Positions 10,053-22,689 of a stretch of 64,000 nucleotides of DNA are shown one piece after another. The notes under the pieces were generated by a model. That model saw only the letters and a program-made list of their open reading frames with translations, searched no databases and was not told the DNA's origin. Each line of letters starts with the position of its first letter. Within the stretch, counting starts at the first letter, position 1. The translations under genes were made by a program, and so were the position numbers. The stretch covers positions 25,458 through 89,457 of the forward strand of contig NW_027441273.1 of assembly GCF_949628215.1 (NCBI RefSeq), given 5' to 3'. The DNA is from Phalacrocorax aristotelis (Eukaryota; Chordata; Aves; Suliformes; Phalacrocoracidae).

Positions 10053-10531
10053 CAGGGAGTCAGACCAAGAGGGCCAGAGAAAGACAAAATACCGACAGGC
10101 TACAGGACAGAGCAGGAGGAATAAAAAAACGGAGCCAGAGCCAGGCAGAGAGAGGCGGAGATAGAAAAAGGAGCCACAGGCTACAGGACAGAGAGAGGGA
10201 GGACTGAAAAAGACGGCGAGGCAGGGAGCCACTCAGAGCGAGATGGAGAGAGAAGGTGCGGGGGGGGCCCAAAAGAAAAAATAAAATTTTGCAGCAGGTA
10301 AGGAAAGAGAGGGGGCCGGGGGAGAGACAGGGAGGGCCCAGGACGCACAAGAGAGGCAACGGGGCCCCACTGGCCCAGGACTCACCGCGACTCTCGCTCT
10401 CAGCGCTGCTGGCACAATTTAGCCGTTCAGATGCTTCTTTCCCCTCCTCTCCTCCCTGCCTCTTCTGCAGCTCCAGACTCTAGGCCGACCTCCACCTGAA
10501 GAGGATACGTGGGTGTCTTACCGCTCTTACG

Positions 10532-12326
10532 AGACGAGGCTTCCTCGGCACGTAGCCTAGCTCGCTCGTGCACTACACGCCCGTACCCAACTCCGGGTTA
10601 CGCGTACGGACCCTGCGGTGCACGTTGGTGGCCTGGCCCGCTGCGGACTATGAAGGGGGATCCTTCCTCCCTCACCTGCAGGGACAGGCTCTCTCTTGCC
10701 TGCAGCAGGAAGGCAGCTGGCAGCCAGAGCGCCTTCAGTTTCTTCTGCTTTACCTTTCGTTGGCGTCTCCAGCTTCAGCCGAGGCAGCTCCTCTCCACAG
10801 CCGGGAAGGGCTCTGTGTGTCCCTTTTCGCCCCGGTGCTGCGAGGATGGCAAAGCCGGGCAGAGAGAAGCCACGCAAGCCTGAGACGGCCGCAGTCAACG
10901 GCATCCCCGGGGGAAGGACAGACAACCACGTCCTCAGCACGGTCTCTGGGAGAGGGAAAGAAGAAACAGCGACCGTCATTACCGTCGATCGACCCTGACC
11001 AAAGCCCCTCCTTGCGCAGGGGCTTCCGGACACAGCGCCCCTTCCCCGCGCTACTGCTACGGGCCCCTGCGCCGAGGGGGAATCCAGTGCGCTTGAGGGC
11101 CGGCTCGCTGCCTTCACGACAGGGCCTGGGGGCGGCCAAGGGCTACGCAGCACGCTTCAGGGGAGGTGCCGGGGCTGGGGGCAGGCACACGGGGCAAGGG
11201 GGGGCCAGGGGAGGCTGAGCGGGAGCTCCGGCGAGCCGGGGAGGCGGCCATCATCTGCGCCCTGGGCACGGGGAAAAGGTCCTCCTCCTTTCCCTCTTCC
11301 CTTCTGTCAGCTCCCGGGGAACTCACCGCTTCTCGGGGAGCGGCCGCACCCGGAAGCCCCCAGAAATCAACACGAATCCAACCCCAAAAATACACCGCGC
11401 CTACCGTACGCGGCACGGCCGCCCGGCACCCGAGCGCCGGAAGACCGCGCCTCCCGCCACGCCCCGGCGAACCACGTGACAGCGCCGGCAGCCACTGCGC
11501 CTGGACTACACCTCCCGGCATGCTCTGCGGCACAACACGGCCGCCCGGCAGCCGCTCGCCGCAAGGACTACACCTCCCGGCATGCTCTGCGCCACAACAC
11601 GGCCGCCCGGCAGCCGCGCCCCACAAGGACTACACCTCCCGGCATGCTCTGCGCCACAACACGGCCGCACGGCCACCCGGCAGGCGCACCACCACAGCTC
11701 CCGGCACGCCGCCAGCCCGCCCTCCCCGCTCTCGGACCCTACGGGCCACCGTCCCTCCCGCCGATGCACCCGGAAGCCCCACCGAGCCCTCAGCACAGCC
11801 TCGCTCTCCCCACCGCCCGCTCCGACCCGGCGCTGCCCCGCCGCAGCCCTCCTCGGGGCTTGACCCGGGACGCAGCGCTCCACCACCCAGCCCCCGCTCA
11901 CCTCCTCCCTCGCTACAGTCGCAGCCCGCTGACGCTCGGCCACAGCTCCGCTCCGCTCCGCCCTCGGCTCACACTGGCCCCCCGGAGCCGGGCACCACCC
12001 CTTTTCCAGGGAGGAGCCGGCACCGTCAGCCCCACCGCCCGCACCTGGGGCTCCTCCATCCAGACCCCGCCCACAGCTGAGGCGCAGCAGCAACGGGGGG
12101 CCCCCTCCCCTCACCCCCACAGTGCACCACCTCCTCCCCTGGGCTCCATCACAGCCCCTTGCCCCACGCAAAGGCAGCGCAAACGCAGCCCTGAGGGCAA
12201 AGGAGAGGGCAGGTGTCTGTGCAGGCGCACACGCGTAACAAGTCCCTGGAGCCATTCGTGGCTCAGGGTCCCCAACGCTCCCCCTGCCCCAAGGCCACCT
12301 CGGCCGCCGTTGCCGCAGCCGCACGG
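10532..12326. promoter_or_regulatory. CpG-rich promoter-like segment of unit A2
   Basis: Copy of the A1 segment with the same ETS, E-box and ZNF143-like sites at an offset of 10,132-10,133. One extra G near 10,912 changes the reading frames of the longest open frames, so a conserved protein is unlikely. Confidence 0.65.
11444..11709 (+). promoter_or_regulatory. 62-bp tandem repeat with ZNF143/THAP11-like sites, A2
   Basis: Sites start at 11,505, 11,567 and 11,629, with the degenerate fourth at 11,691. The sequence is unchanged from A1. Confidence 0.75.
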
Positions 12327-12906
12327 AGCTGGTGTTGGCTGCGATAGTGCTCATTTTCTCCACAGTAGCTAGGAAGGGATACGTTTTGGATTTATGCTCA
12401 AAACACCGTTAATAATGTAGAGATGTTTTCGTTCTTGCTGAGCACTGCTTCCACAGTCAGAGCCTCTTCTGGTTCTCTCAGTGCCCCACCAGCAAGTAGG
12501 CTGGGAGAGGACACAGCTGGGAAAGCTTTCCCAGCTAACTGACCAAAGGGATATTCCATACCATTTGACACCATGCTCAGCACACGCAGCTGGGGGAAGA
12601 AGGGGGAGTCCTTGGGGGAGGGGGGGGGGGCAGGGGCTACGGCATTTCTCTCCCTAAGTAACCGTTACACATGACAGCCCTGCTTTCCCAGAAACAGCTC
12701 AACACCTGCCCGCCGAAAAGGAGGAGTGAATTAATTCCTTGCTTTGCTTCCACGCACAGCTTTTGCTTTACCTATTAAACAGTCTTGATCTCAACCCATG
12801 ATTTTTCTCACTCTTACCCTTCCAGCTCTCTCCCCCAGCCCACTGAGGGTGGAGCGAGCAAGCAGCTCCCTGGTGCAGAGTTGCCAGCTGGGGCTAAGCC
12901 ACGGCA
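12327..12906 (+). mobile_element. Solo avian-type LTR in unit A2
   Basis: Base-for-base equivalent of the A1 copy, with the same ends and the same poly(A) signal. Confidence 0.75.
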
Positions 12907-12998
12907 CGCGCTTGTCCTGATTTGGCAGGGAACGGACCGTCCGTCGCCTGGCTCCTGGAGCGACGGGCTGCTGGGCAGAGGGGGAGGCCACCAAAGGT

Positions 12999-14614
12999 GA
13001 GGAGCAGGGCACGGGACAGTAGGAAGAGAGAAGAGAAGAGCGGCATCCGGCTGGACGGGGCGGGGGGGACGTGTGTGCGTGTAGTGAGAAGGCACGAGGC
13101 AGGGAACAGGACGGCCAGAGAAGGACAGGGAGCCTGACGGAGGTGGAGATAAAAGCAGCAGAGAGAGGGGAAGAGAGGCAGCAGAAAGAGGGAAGAGCAG
13201 GACACAGACCAACAAAGAAGGAAGAGGAGCAGGCTGGAGACGCACAAAGAACCTGGGGCAGGCAGCACGACAGCGAGGGAGGAAAGAAGAATAGGGGCAG
13301 GAAGCTGGACCGAGCGAGATGGAGACAGACAAGATAAGCGACAAGAACAGGGCAGAAAGGGAAGAATGAAGCCACGGGGACAGGGAGCCGAGACAGCCAA
13401 CGACAGAGGGAAGGGGCCAGGGAGGGAACACCACAAAACAAACCACGGGGCTACGTGGTACAGAGCACGAGAAGGCAGAGAATTAAGAATTAGGGACAGG
13501 GAGCCAGAAAAACAACAACAAAACAACACCCAAAACAAAGGGAGATGGGGAGCAAAAGGAATCGCAATGCGTACAGAAAGAAGAGAGAAACAACTCTAAA
13601 ACAGGGTCACGGGGAAGCCAGAGACAGCAAGATGGAGAAAGGACAAAAGCTACAGGCTACAGGGCAGAGAGGGAAGAATTAATGAATAGACGCAGAGAGC
13701 TGGGCAGAAAGAGGTGGAGAAAGGCTGACGATCACACGGCCAACAGGGAAGAGAGAAGAGAGGGAGGAATTTTAAAAACAGGGGCAAGAAGCCAGAGAGA
13801 GGGAGAGAGAGGCAACACTAAAATGGGGACAAGCCACAGGGCGGCGAGGAGGGAACCGATGAATAAGAACAGGAGACCAAAGAGAACACAACGTAGAATG
13901 GAAAAAAGGAACAGCGGCCCAACAGGGAAGGAGGAATTAAAGATCAGGCACTGGGAGGCAGACAGAGACAAACGAAGAAACAAGTGGAAAAAAAAAAAAA
14001 CCAAAAACACAACAACAGCAATGGGCTACAAAGACAGACAGAGAGGGAAGAAATAAAACATCGCAGCAAGGAGCTGCACAGAGAGAGATGAGGACAAACA
14101 AATAGCACGGGTCTACGTGACAGAGAACGTGGAATTAGAACACAGAGAGAGGGAGCGCGACAGAGAGAGAGGCCGAGAGAAAAATCTAGACGGGCTACAG
14201 CGGGCAGAGGCAGGAATTAAAACCTAGGGACAGGGAGCTGGACAGAGAGAGACGGAGATCACAGGGAACAGCGGCGGGTGCAGGAAGAACAGGAATTCAT
14301 GAACAGGGAAAGGGAGCTGGACAGAGAAGAACTCAGAAAGGCAAGAACAGTAGCAGGGTACAGAGCAGACGAATTAAAAAGCGCGGCGGGAGCGTTGAGG
14401 CAGACAGAGAGATTAAGAAAAAAGTCACGGGCTACGTGGCAAAGCAGGAGGAATTCAGAAACGGGGATGGCAACCAAGGGAGAGTGAGCTGCTGAAGGAT
14501 AACGGGCATTCAAAGTGAGGGACGGGGAGCTGGGAAAAGCGAGGCAGAGAAAAACAGAATCACAGAGAGAATCAAACAAAGCCAAAAAAGAAGAAACTGA
14601 ACAACAGGAACAGG
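12999..14614. repeat. Purine-rich minisatellite, unit A2
   Basis: Same block as in A1 with small indels around the A-runs (13,505-13,540 and 13,985-14,010). It resumes at 20,187-20,465 beyond the provirus. Confidence 0.85.
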
Positions 14615-15142
14615 TGTAACCAAAGCGATGAAATCAACCAACCAGAGACGGTGTTCCATTACGGGAACATGGAGCGTACGAATCGGTGTGTCTGTCGATC
14701 TGCATTTTAGTCACTAGGCGATCGTTAACGTCAACAGAACAACAGACAACGTGCTTCTGTCAGAAAAGGATGACAAAACGCGGTTTCGTGGAGCGGACTG
14801 AGAAAACTAGCCAAGACCGCCAAGATTAAGAGCCAAGAAGGCAAAAGGCAATTCTGGCAGGGGGAGATCGCGACCACCGACTCACGGACCACCACCGAGC
14901 CTGCGCAGTAATTTACATACGGAACGAGCAAGTTTGTACCGATCAGTAGACAGGGCAATAATGACTATGTATGAATACCTAAAATTTTGATCTACAAATT
15001 GTACAGGAAAGGTGCGTGAGGTACGCACGCCAGGAGGAACGATCCCCCGTGCGTCTGGCACTGTGAATAAAGAATGCCTGCTCTTTAATACTAGATTTGT
15101 GTTGAATAGATATTTCTGATTTTACCGCGTTTTTCGGTAACA
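14615..15142 (+). repeat. 5' LTR of A2 provirus
   Basis: 528 bp with intact TGTAACC and GGTAACA ends. Differs from A1 mainly at TTTAGTCACTAGG (CCC in A1) and GTACAGGAAAGG. Confidence 0.9.
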
Positions 15143-15644
15143 GTTTTGGCACCCCAGATGGGACCCTGCTTTTGAATCTCGACGGATCCGCGGGACCGTG
15201 GGACCTGCAGCCAGCCCCAAGGAATTCTCGGGGAGAGCTTCCGATCCCCAGGCCAGAGAATTCTGAGCAAGATCCCTTGGACTGAAGTAAACAAGGCATT
15301 CTTTTAAGAAGAAACTTAGGTAGAATAATACGTGGGGTTAGCTTCCCACATAGGATAGGATAGTGGGTTTGAGTCCCACGGGCCTGCCCGTAAGGCGCGG
15401 CAAAAGCCACGCAGGGTTGGGGCCAAGAGGTACCTCGGTTGGTAAGTCTCTGCTAGGCGAAAGCCTGTGGAGCGGGACCCGAGGGTAGGGGGGTCTTCAA
15501 CAGGGGGTTGAAGTCTCCAGGGATATCTAGCAGGGCGCTACAGATCCCAGTGGCGGATTTCCAGTGAGACCTCTAACGGGGGTTGGAGTCCCTCTGACTA
15601 CTATTTGCGATAGCGCACAATCACAACTACTAGTTGACTGGGAG

Positions 15645-16536
15645 ATGGGAGCATTTCTGAGTAAGAAACCTATCCCACAGAGAACACCTTTGGGATGTAT
15701 TTTGAAGCACTGGAAAGACATCGGGGGTGATGACCTACTAACTCGGAAACCATTAATTGAATATTGCAATCATTGGTGGCCAACGTATCAATTGGAAGGT
15801 GGGCACAAATGGCCAGAACATGAGACATTGCAATATCGTACCATCTTGCAATTAATGTTGTTTTGTAAAAAGGGAAGGCAAATGGGAAGAAGTGGCATAT
15901 GTTGATTTGTTCTTTACACTGTGGAACCATCCAGCGTGGCAGAAACAGCGTGAGGTATGTCCACAGGATTCTACGGCAATGTTTTTGGAGAGAGGAAAAT
16001 GTGGTGAGAACTTGAAGTGTTGCTCTACTTGTGATACTGGATACTTCACTTGATGGAACTGACAAGAAAATAGTATTGAATACAGCCAGAAGACAGGTGC
16101 AGGGAGCACATGCTAACAGGAATTTACAGAGAACAATTAATAAGAATTTTCCATCTACAAATCCCGAGTGGGACCCTAATCAGCCAGGACCCAGGGGAAT
16201 GTTGACTAGATGTCAGAGAGAGATTTTATTTGGAGTAAGACACGCAATGCCAAAAGCAATAAATGGGTCAAAATTTATGAAGCGAGACAAGAATTAAAGG
16301 AGTCCCCTTCAGCCTTTATGGAAAGACTGAAGGTGACTGCCAGAAAATATACTCATTTGAACGCAGAAAAACCAGAAAAAGCAATTCAGTTGGTCTCTAT
16401 ATTCATAAGACAATCAGCCCCAGATAGTGGGGGGGGGAGAAGAAACCTTCAGAAGCTAGAAGAACCTGAATCCAGAGATCTGGGTAAAATGCTTGAAGTA
16501 GCTTGGCATGAAGGAGACCAGGGGAATCAACCCTAG
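15645..16536 (+). pseudogene. gag: gag remnant, A2 provirus
   Basis: Copy of the A1 remnant at an offset of 10,134. It has the same start codon context, the same first frameshift near 15,872 and the same capsid-region frameshift near 16,245. Confidence 0.85.
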
Positions 16537-19500
16537 CTGAACACCTGGTTACACTGAAGCTAGGGAATGAAGAAATAGAATTTTTGGTAGATACGGGAGC
16601 CACTTCTTTGGTATTGAATACACGTAAAGAGAAATTTAATCATAAATCCGGAGGTGGTGTTAGTGCGACAGGGCAAAGAAAAATTAGCCCCTCTCAGAGC
16701 CATTAAAGTTTAAATTGGAGAAGCAATGGGCAACTCACCAATTTCTGTATATGCCTGAATGTCCACTGCCTCTGTTATGATGAGATCTATTAAGTAAATT
16801 AGATGCTCAAGTAACTTTTAAAGATGGAGAGATTAAATTACTAATACCAGAATCAAAAGCCACAGAGGCGAGAGCGTTTGTGTTACAGGATTCCTCCAGG
16901 GAGGAACAGGTTCCCGAAGAAGTGGAAAACGTAGTAATTCCTTTGGTTTGAGCGAGCGGAGCTCCGGAGCGATCTAAGTGGGCAGAGCCGGTAAAAGTAA
17001 CCTTAAAGCCTGGAGCCAAGCCGGTAAGACAAAAACAATACCCTATTAAGCGAGAGGCTCAAGAAGGATTAGAGAAGTTAATTATAAAATTTTTCAGAAT
17101 ATGAGCTTTTAGTGGAATGTGAATCAGAATATAGTACTCCTGTGTCGCCAGTAAAGAAATCTAGAGGCAAAGAGTATTAGCTAGTTCACCATTTAAGGGC
17201 TATATATCAGGTGGCCCAAGACATACATCCGGTAGTAGCTAATCCATACACTTTACTGACCTCTTTTAAAGGAGGAGCATAAATGGTTTACTGTACTAGA
17301 TTTGAAGGATGCCTTCTTTTGCATACCTCCAGGCATAAAAAGTCAAAGCCTATTTGCTTTGGAATGGGAAAGCCCCACCACAGAATGAAAGACACAGCTA
17401 CCATGGACCGTACTTACACAAGGATTTAAAATTAGTCCTACGATATTTGGGACTCAGCTGGCAAGAAAAAAATTAGAAATATAGAAATGTATAGAAAAAA
17501 CAGAACCCAGGGAGAGGCATATTGTTACAGAATGCAGGTGACATTCTGATAGTGGCAGAAAGTAAAGAATAATGTTTTGAAATTTTTAAATTTTCTGGGC
17601 CAAGGAAGATGCAGAGTTTCCAGAAACAAAACCCAAATAGGAGAAGCAGCAGCCATTTATTTAGGATTTGAAATATCTCAAAGACAAAGACAATTAGAAA
17701 GTGAAAAGAAAGAAACTATTTGTCAAATTCCCAAACCTAGCGGCCCAAAGGAATTGAGAGCTTTTCTGAAAATAGTGAAATGGCGTCAGCTCTGGATTCT
17801 GAACTACAGACTCTATGTAAAACCATTATATGAGGCATTGAAAGAATCAAAGGATAAATATTTAACCCGGACGCCCGAATGCCAAACGGCATTCAAAGAA
17901 CTGAAAAGAGCCTCGATGATGGCCCCTGCATTAGGCCTACCTGATTTCGCTAAACCTTTTGAGTTGTTTGTCCACGAAAGACAACATTTAGCCCTTGGAG
18001 TGCTGACACAGCGACTGGGAACCTGGAAGAGACCTGTGGGCTACTTCTCCAAACAACTCGACCACGCGAGTAAAAGACGGCCTAGGTGTTTACGGGCAGT
18101 AGCAACAACAGCGCTGCCGATCCAGGAAGCCCCAAAGTTAACAATGGGACAGAAGATGACAGTATGTGTCCCGCACATAGCGGTGACTGTTTTAGGACAA
18201 AAGGGGGGTCGTTGGCTATCCCTTAGCAGAATGTTGAAATATCAAGTTGTTCTGTTAGAACAAGACGATGTGGAATCGAAGACTACTGCTATACTGAATC
18301 CTGCTACGTTTTTAACAACAGAAAACCTTACGGACAATTTCGAACACGATCGCTTGCTAACTATTGAACAAGTCTATTCCAGCAGACCAGACCTGAGACA
18401 CAAACCTCTGGGAAAATCCTGATCTGGAGTTGTTTACAGATGGAAGAAGCTCTGGGCGAGAAGAGAAGCGAATGGCCGGATATGCTGTCGTTATCGCCGC
18501 CGAGGGAACGGAGTCAGGGGTGCTGCCTGCAAACACCTCAGCACAGAAAGCAGCATTGGTAGCATTGAAGCGAGCTCTGCGAATGGCAGAAGGACAAAGG
18601 ATAAATATCTAGACTGATTCCAAACATGCATTTGGTGTGATCCACGATCATGGAGCTATTGGGAAGGAGAAAGGACTGCCATCAGCCCAAAAATCATCGA
18701 TACAGCATAAAGACGACATTCTCCAACTTCCGGAAGATGTGCAGAAACCAAAAGAAGTGGCGGTAAAGCGTTGCAAAGCTCATCAATTCGGCCAGATGGC
18801 TGTAAACATAAGCAAACGATTGACAGATAAAGCTGCAAAGAGGACTGCAGAGCAAGGTATCCTTGCGCTAGTACCGGTAAAACAGATCAGAATTCCAAAG
18901 TTGAAACCGAGATATAATAAATTGGATGAGCAATTAGCAGAACAATTGGAAACATCACAAAACACAGAGAGGTGGTAGATAACACCAGAAAAACAAGTAA
19001 TAATAATAACAACCCCACAAGTTATGACAGAACTTGAAAAGAAAAGCATGAGCAAACACATTGGGGTGTAGACGCTACGGTTTTGAGTTTAAAAACATCT
19101 GTAGCGTGTGTAGGCATGACAAGAATAGTTAAACCCATAGTAGCTAAGCGTCCAATCTGTCCTAGAAATAATCCCCTGAACCAAAGGAAACCACCTTTAG
19201 GAGTAACAAAACAAAAAATTCTCCCGGAAATTATTAGCAAATTAAGTTCTCTGAGTTACCCAGACAAAATAGATATAGCAGTATTTGTTAGTGCTGATTG
19301 ACAAATTTTCTAGATGGCCAGAAGCTTTCTCGTGCTGCACCAACAAAGCTAGAGTAGTAGTTAAAACGTTGCTGAAAGAAATAATACCAAGATTTAGAGT
19401 GCCAACGGGAATGTCCTCTGATAGAGCACCACATTTTTTTGCAGAGGTAGTTCAACAAATTAATAAAATTTTGGGTAGAAAATGGGACCTGCATACACCC

Positions 19501-19554
19501 TGGAGACCACAATCAAGTGAAAACTTTGAGAAGATGAACCAAACGCCGAACTGA
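16524..19554 (+). pseudogene. pol: pro-pol remnant, A2 provirus
   Basis: Copy of the A1 remnant. It shares the NAGD box in place of YxDD (about 17,531-17,542), the TAG in RNase H at 18,610-18,612 and the integrase frameshift near 19,289. The lesions therefore predate the duplication of the unit. Confidence 0.88.
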
Positions 19555-19628
19555 CATAGTGGAATATTATTGATCTAGGATGGAAGTATTGAGAAAATTA
19601 TTATTTCAGAACTTCCATACGGGGGAAA

Positions 19629-20186
19629 TGTAACCAAAGCGATGAAATCAACCAACCAGAGACAGTGTTCCATTACGGGAACATGGAGCGTACGAATCAG
19701 CGCATCCGTCGATCTGCATTTTAGTCCCTAGGCGATCGTTAATGCGAACAGAACAGACGATGTGCTTCTGTCAGAAAAGGATGACAAAACGCGGTTTCGT
19801 GGAGCGGACTGAGAAAACTAGCCAAGAAGGTAAAAAGGTAATTCCTTTACGCAGGGGGAGATCGCGACCACCGACTCACAGACCACCACCGACCCAAGTA
19901 ATACCGCCTACTCAGAAGAGAACAACGGAAGAGGACAACCGAGCCTGCGCAGCGATTTACATACGGAACGAGCAAGTTTGTACCGATCAGTAGACAGGAC
20001 AATAATGAATATGTATGAATACGTAAAATTTTGATCTACAAATTGAACGGGAAAGGTGCGTGAGGTACGCACGCCAGGAGGAGCGATCCCCCGTGCATCC
20101 GGCGCCGTGAATAAAGAATGCCTGCTCTTTAATACTAAATTGGCGTTGAGGAGTCGTTTCCGATTTTACCGCGTTTTTCGGTAACA
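19629..20186 (+). repeat. 3' LTR of A2 provirus
   Basis: 558 bp, 3'-type as in A1. It reads AATAATGAATATGTATG where A1 has two T-to-C changes. Confidence 0.9.
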
Positions 20187-20267
20187 CAGGGAGTCAGACC
20201 AAGAGGGCCAGAGAAAGACAAAATACCGACAGGCTACAGGACAGAGCAGGAGGAATAAAAAAAACGG

Positions 20268-20865
20268 AGCCAGAGCCAGGCAGAGAGAGGCGGAGATAGA
20301 AAAAGGAGCCACAGGCTACAGGACAGAGAGAGGGAGGACTGAAAAAGACGGCGAGGCAGGGAGCCACTCAGAGCGAGATGGAGAGAGAAGGTGCGGGGGG
20401 GGCCCAAAAGAAAAAATAAAATTTTGCAGCAGGTAAGGAAAGAGAGGGGGCCGGGGGAGAGACAGGGAGGGCCCAGGACGCACAAGAGAGGCAACGGGGC
20501 CCCACTGGCCCAGGACTCACCGCGACTCTCGCTCTCAGCGCTGCTGGCACAATTTAGCCGTTCACATGCTTCTTTCCCCTTCTCTCCTCCCTGCCTCTTC
20601 TGCAGTTCCAGACTCTAGGCCGTCCTCCACCTGAAGAGAACACATGGGTGTCTTACCGCTCTTACGAGATGAGGCTTCCTCGGCACGTAGCCTAGCTCGC
20701 TCATGCTGGAGCTGGGAGCAGGCGCACTGGGCAAGGGGGGCCAGGGGAGGCTGAGGGGGAGCTCTGGTGAGCTGGAGAGTCGGCCATCTTCTGCACCCTG
20801 GGCAGGGGGAAAAGGTCATCATCCTCCTCCTCCTTTCCCTCTTCCCTTCTATCAGCTCCCAAGTA
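20268..20865. repeat. Truncated, rearranged last unit of array A
   Basis: Follows A2 in phase and matches unit positions 1 to about 438. At about 20,704-20,707 it jumps to sequence matching unit position about 1,036, so roughly 600 bp of the CpG segment is missing. It then runs on as a diverged copy to about unit position 1,190, after which similarity ends. The same truncated structure ends array B (61,596-62,178), so this is an old, shared array edge. Confidence 0.85.
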
Positions 20866-22689
20866 ACTCCTAGGGCTGCCCTCACCCACTCGCCTTTAGC
20901 ATACCAGAAGCCTGCCTCGGCGGGTCGTTTGAAGCTTCCCATCCCACCAGCCCCAGTAGTGCAGGCACACAAGGAGACACCCCTGCACCCACCAAAGGCG
21001 CTCGCTCACCTCGCCGGCAGCCCTAGGCCTCACCCGACACAGGGAATCGTGTCCAACACACCACCACGCTGCAGCAGGAGCGGAGGAGGCCTTTCCTTAC
21101 CAGGAAGCAGCAACGAGCACGGCGGCATCACCTCACAGGCACCGCAGCATCGCAGGGCTGTTACCTGCGGAGAGAGCAATGGGGATCACAGGGACGCCAC
21201 CGCGCGTGCGCGGCTCCCGGGCTCAGTACCCAATTCTGGTCGCTGGGCAGCAGCATTATCTGAATTACTCTTCTCGATTAATACCATCCAGAAACCGTAA
21301 CTTGGCTGCATCCACAGAGCTTCTATTCCTCTGCACCTTTCCCCCTCGCAGCCCCAGCAGCGCCGTTCATTGCCTCTGCACCAAACAGCAAAGCGTCTCG
21401 AGCATTTGTCCTTTCCTCTCGACCGCTTAAAAACATCTGGTGCTTGCTACTGTCCATGCCACTGCCCCCCCCATGCCCGAGGGAGGAGAAGCAGCACAGC
21501 AAACCTGGGGAACAAGGTTGGGTTCCCCACCCCCGCAGAATAAGCCCCAGGAACTGCTGGTAGGCATGTGGCATCAGGGTTGTGATAGGGTTTTGTTTTG
21601 GTTTTCTTTTTTTCCCCGCCTTCTTTGCATAATGTAATAATTGGGGTTGCTTTTCCAAACTACTGAGTTCTGTGGGGACTTTTTGTGCTTTTACCCTACA
21701 AAAAATGGTCATTTTCACTTTCGGTTTTGTGCATGAGAATGGTTGGTGGGTGCTTTTAGGTGGTTGTTCCTTCCCCACCACCACCCTTTTTTTCCTTTCC
21801 AGCTGCACAAATCCAGCTGGAGTTGGCTTTCCCAGAAGCCCCAAGTTGTTTTCTTTCCACCAGAATTCTTTCTGTTTTTTCACCCCCCATTGCAGACCCA
21901 GAGTAAGGGGTTTGAGGTATTTTTGTGCCCAGGCAGCAGCTCCCAGGCTGCATAAGCAGCCCCACAGGGGGAAGTCCCCGTTTGAGGGAATCGGCCCCAA
22001 ATTGGGATGGGAAAGTGAAGAGAAGGAGAAAAAACCCTGAATAACCTGAAAAAGAACACCTACTCCAGCCCACCAAGCACCGGTCACCTTGCCTGACTCA
22101 CCTCCAGGGCCCAGATCACGCTCGGCTCATCGCTTAGCACCCTCGGATCACAAAAAAAAAAAAAAAAGAGTAAAACCCATAATGGAGCCCTATAGCCATC
22201 AGTCACATCTTCCCTCCAGTACTACACAGACTCATCTTCTTACAGCGCTCCCCGGGCCCTCCTCCGTTGCCCTGCACGACTCATCCATCTGCACCTGGAA
22301 AAACAGCGTTACTGAACAAGTCACCTGGAGGCACAGCAACAGCTTAACCATTCCACAGCTCCTGCGCCCACATAGGAATACCATCTAGAGCCCAACTACA
22401 GCCTGCCGTTAAAGGAAATGCATTAAATCAAACGTTAAGCCCTCGCACGTACAAGCCGGAACAGCAAAAACACGGCACGCTCGCGCACCCAGGGCGCAGC
22501 CCGACGGAGGTCCACGCGCACCTCGCCGGTTTGATGCGGAGCCACCCAGCATCCCTGCGAGCACAGCTGCAGGCGCAACAGCAGTTTCACCTACACCCAT
22601 CTCGGCGCGCAGCGCTTCTGAAGCTTTAAGCTGAAAGCCCTACCTTGACGCTTGGCCACACTAGAAGCGAGCCGTAGCTAGAACTCCAC
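20866..22689. repeat. Array-flanking block, copy 1
   Basis: Matches 62,179-64,000 at an offset of about 41,311 with high identity. Minus-strand donor-like sites occur near 21,009 (CTCACCTCG), 21,098 (CTTACCAGG), 21,160 (TTACCTGC) and 22,105 (CTCACCTCC), continuing the leftward splice-donor pattern of the units. It holds one diverged monomer of the spacer minisatellite (21,196-21,260) and, from there to about 22,045, a region homologous to 34,567-36,240. No gene recognised. Confidence 0.85.
21196..21260. repeat. Lone diverged monomer of the NRF1 minisatellite
   Basis: GCCACCGCGCGTGCGCGGCT, then CAGTACCCAATTCTGGTCGC and GGCAGCAGC follow the same order as the monomers at 33.0-34.6 kb. The NRF1-like core has one changed base (GCGCGTGCGC). 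The second copy is at 62,508-62,572. Confidence 0.65.

Larger units (their letters stand above)
1..10132. repeat. Macrosatellite unit A1 (10.13 kb, provirus-bearing)
   Basis: First tandem unit; its phase is set by the window edge. The sequence at 1 recurs at 10,133 and 20,268 and stays nearly identical through the whole unit. Order: end of the purine-rich minisatellite (1-190), CpG-rich promoter segment (about 400-2,193), solo avian LTR (2,194-2,773), purine-rich minisatellite (2,866-4,480), provirus (4,481-10,052), minisatellite again. A1 carries private changes, for example the provirus starts TTTAACC instead of TGTAACC and the minisatellite has small indels, so it is slightly more diverged than A2. 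Confidence 0.95.
14615..20186 (+). mobile_element. Degraded class I provirus, unit A2
   Basis: Same insertion as A1 (CAGG at 14,611-14,614 and 20,187-20,190) and the same lesions. Only a handful of substitutions distinguish it from A1, for example one in RNase H at about 18,496 (GCC for ACC). It retains the ancestral TGTAACC terminus. Confidence 0.92.
10133..20267. repeat. Macrosatellite unit A2 (10.135 kb, provirus-bearing)
   Basis: Second head-to-tail unit, collinear with A1 with only scattered substitutions and 1-3 bp indels (for example one extra G near 10,912, which shifts later positions by one). The interior of the provirus is almost base-identical to A1, including its stop codons and frameshifts. 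This is the pattern expected of recent unequal exchange or gene conversion within one array. Confidence 0.95.

Noticed and set aside
1-20267. HINTW-type W-linked gene amplicon
   Set aside because: I considered it because of the tandem CpG-island units, but no HIT-domain coding sequence is visible anywhere in the window.
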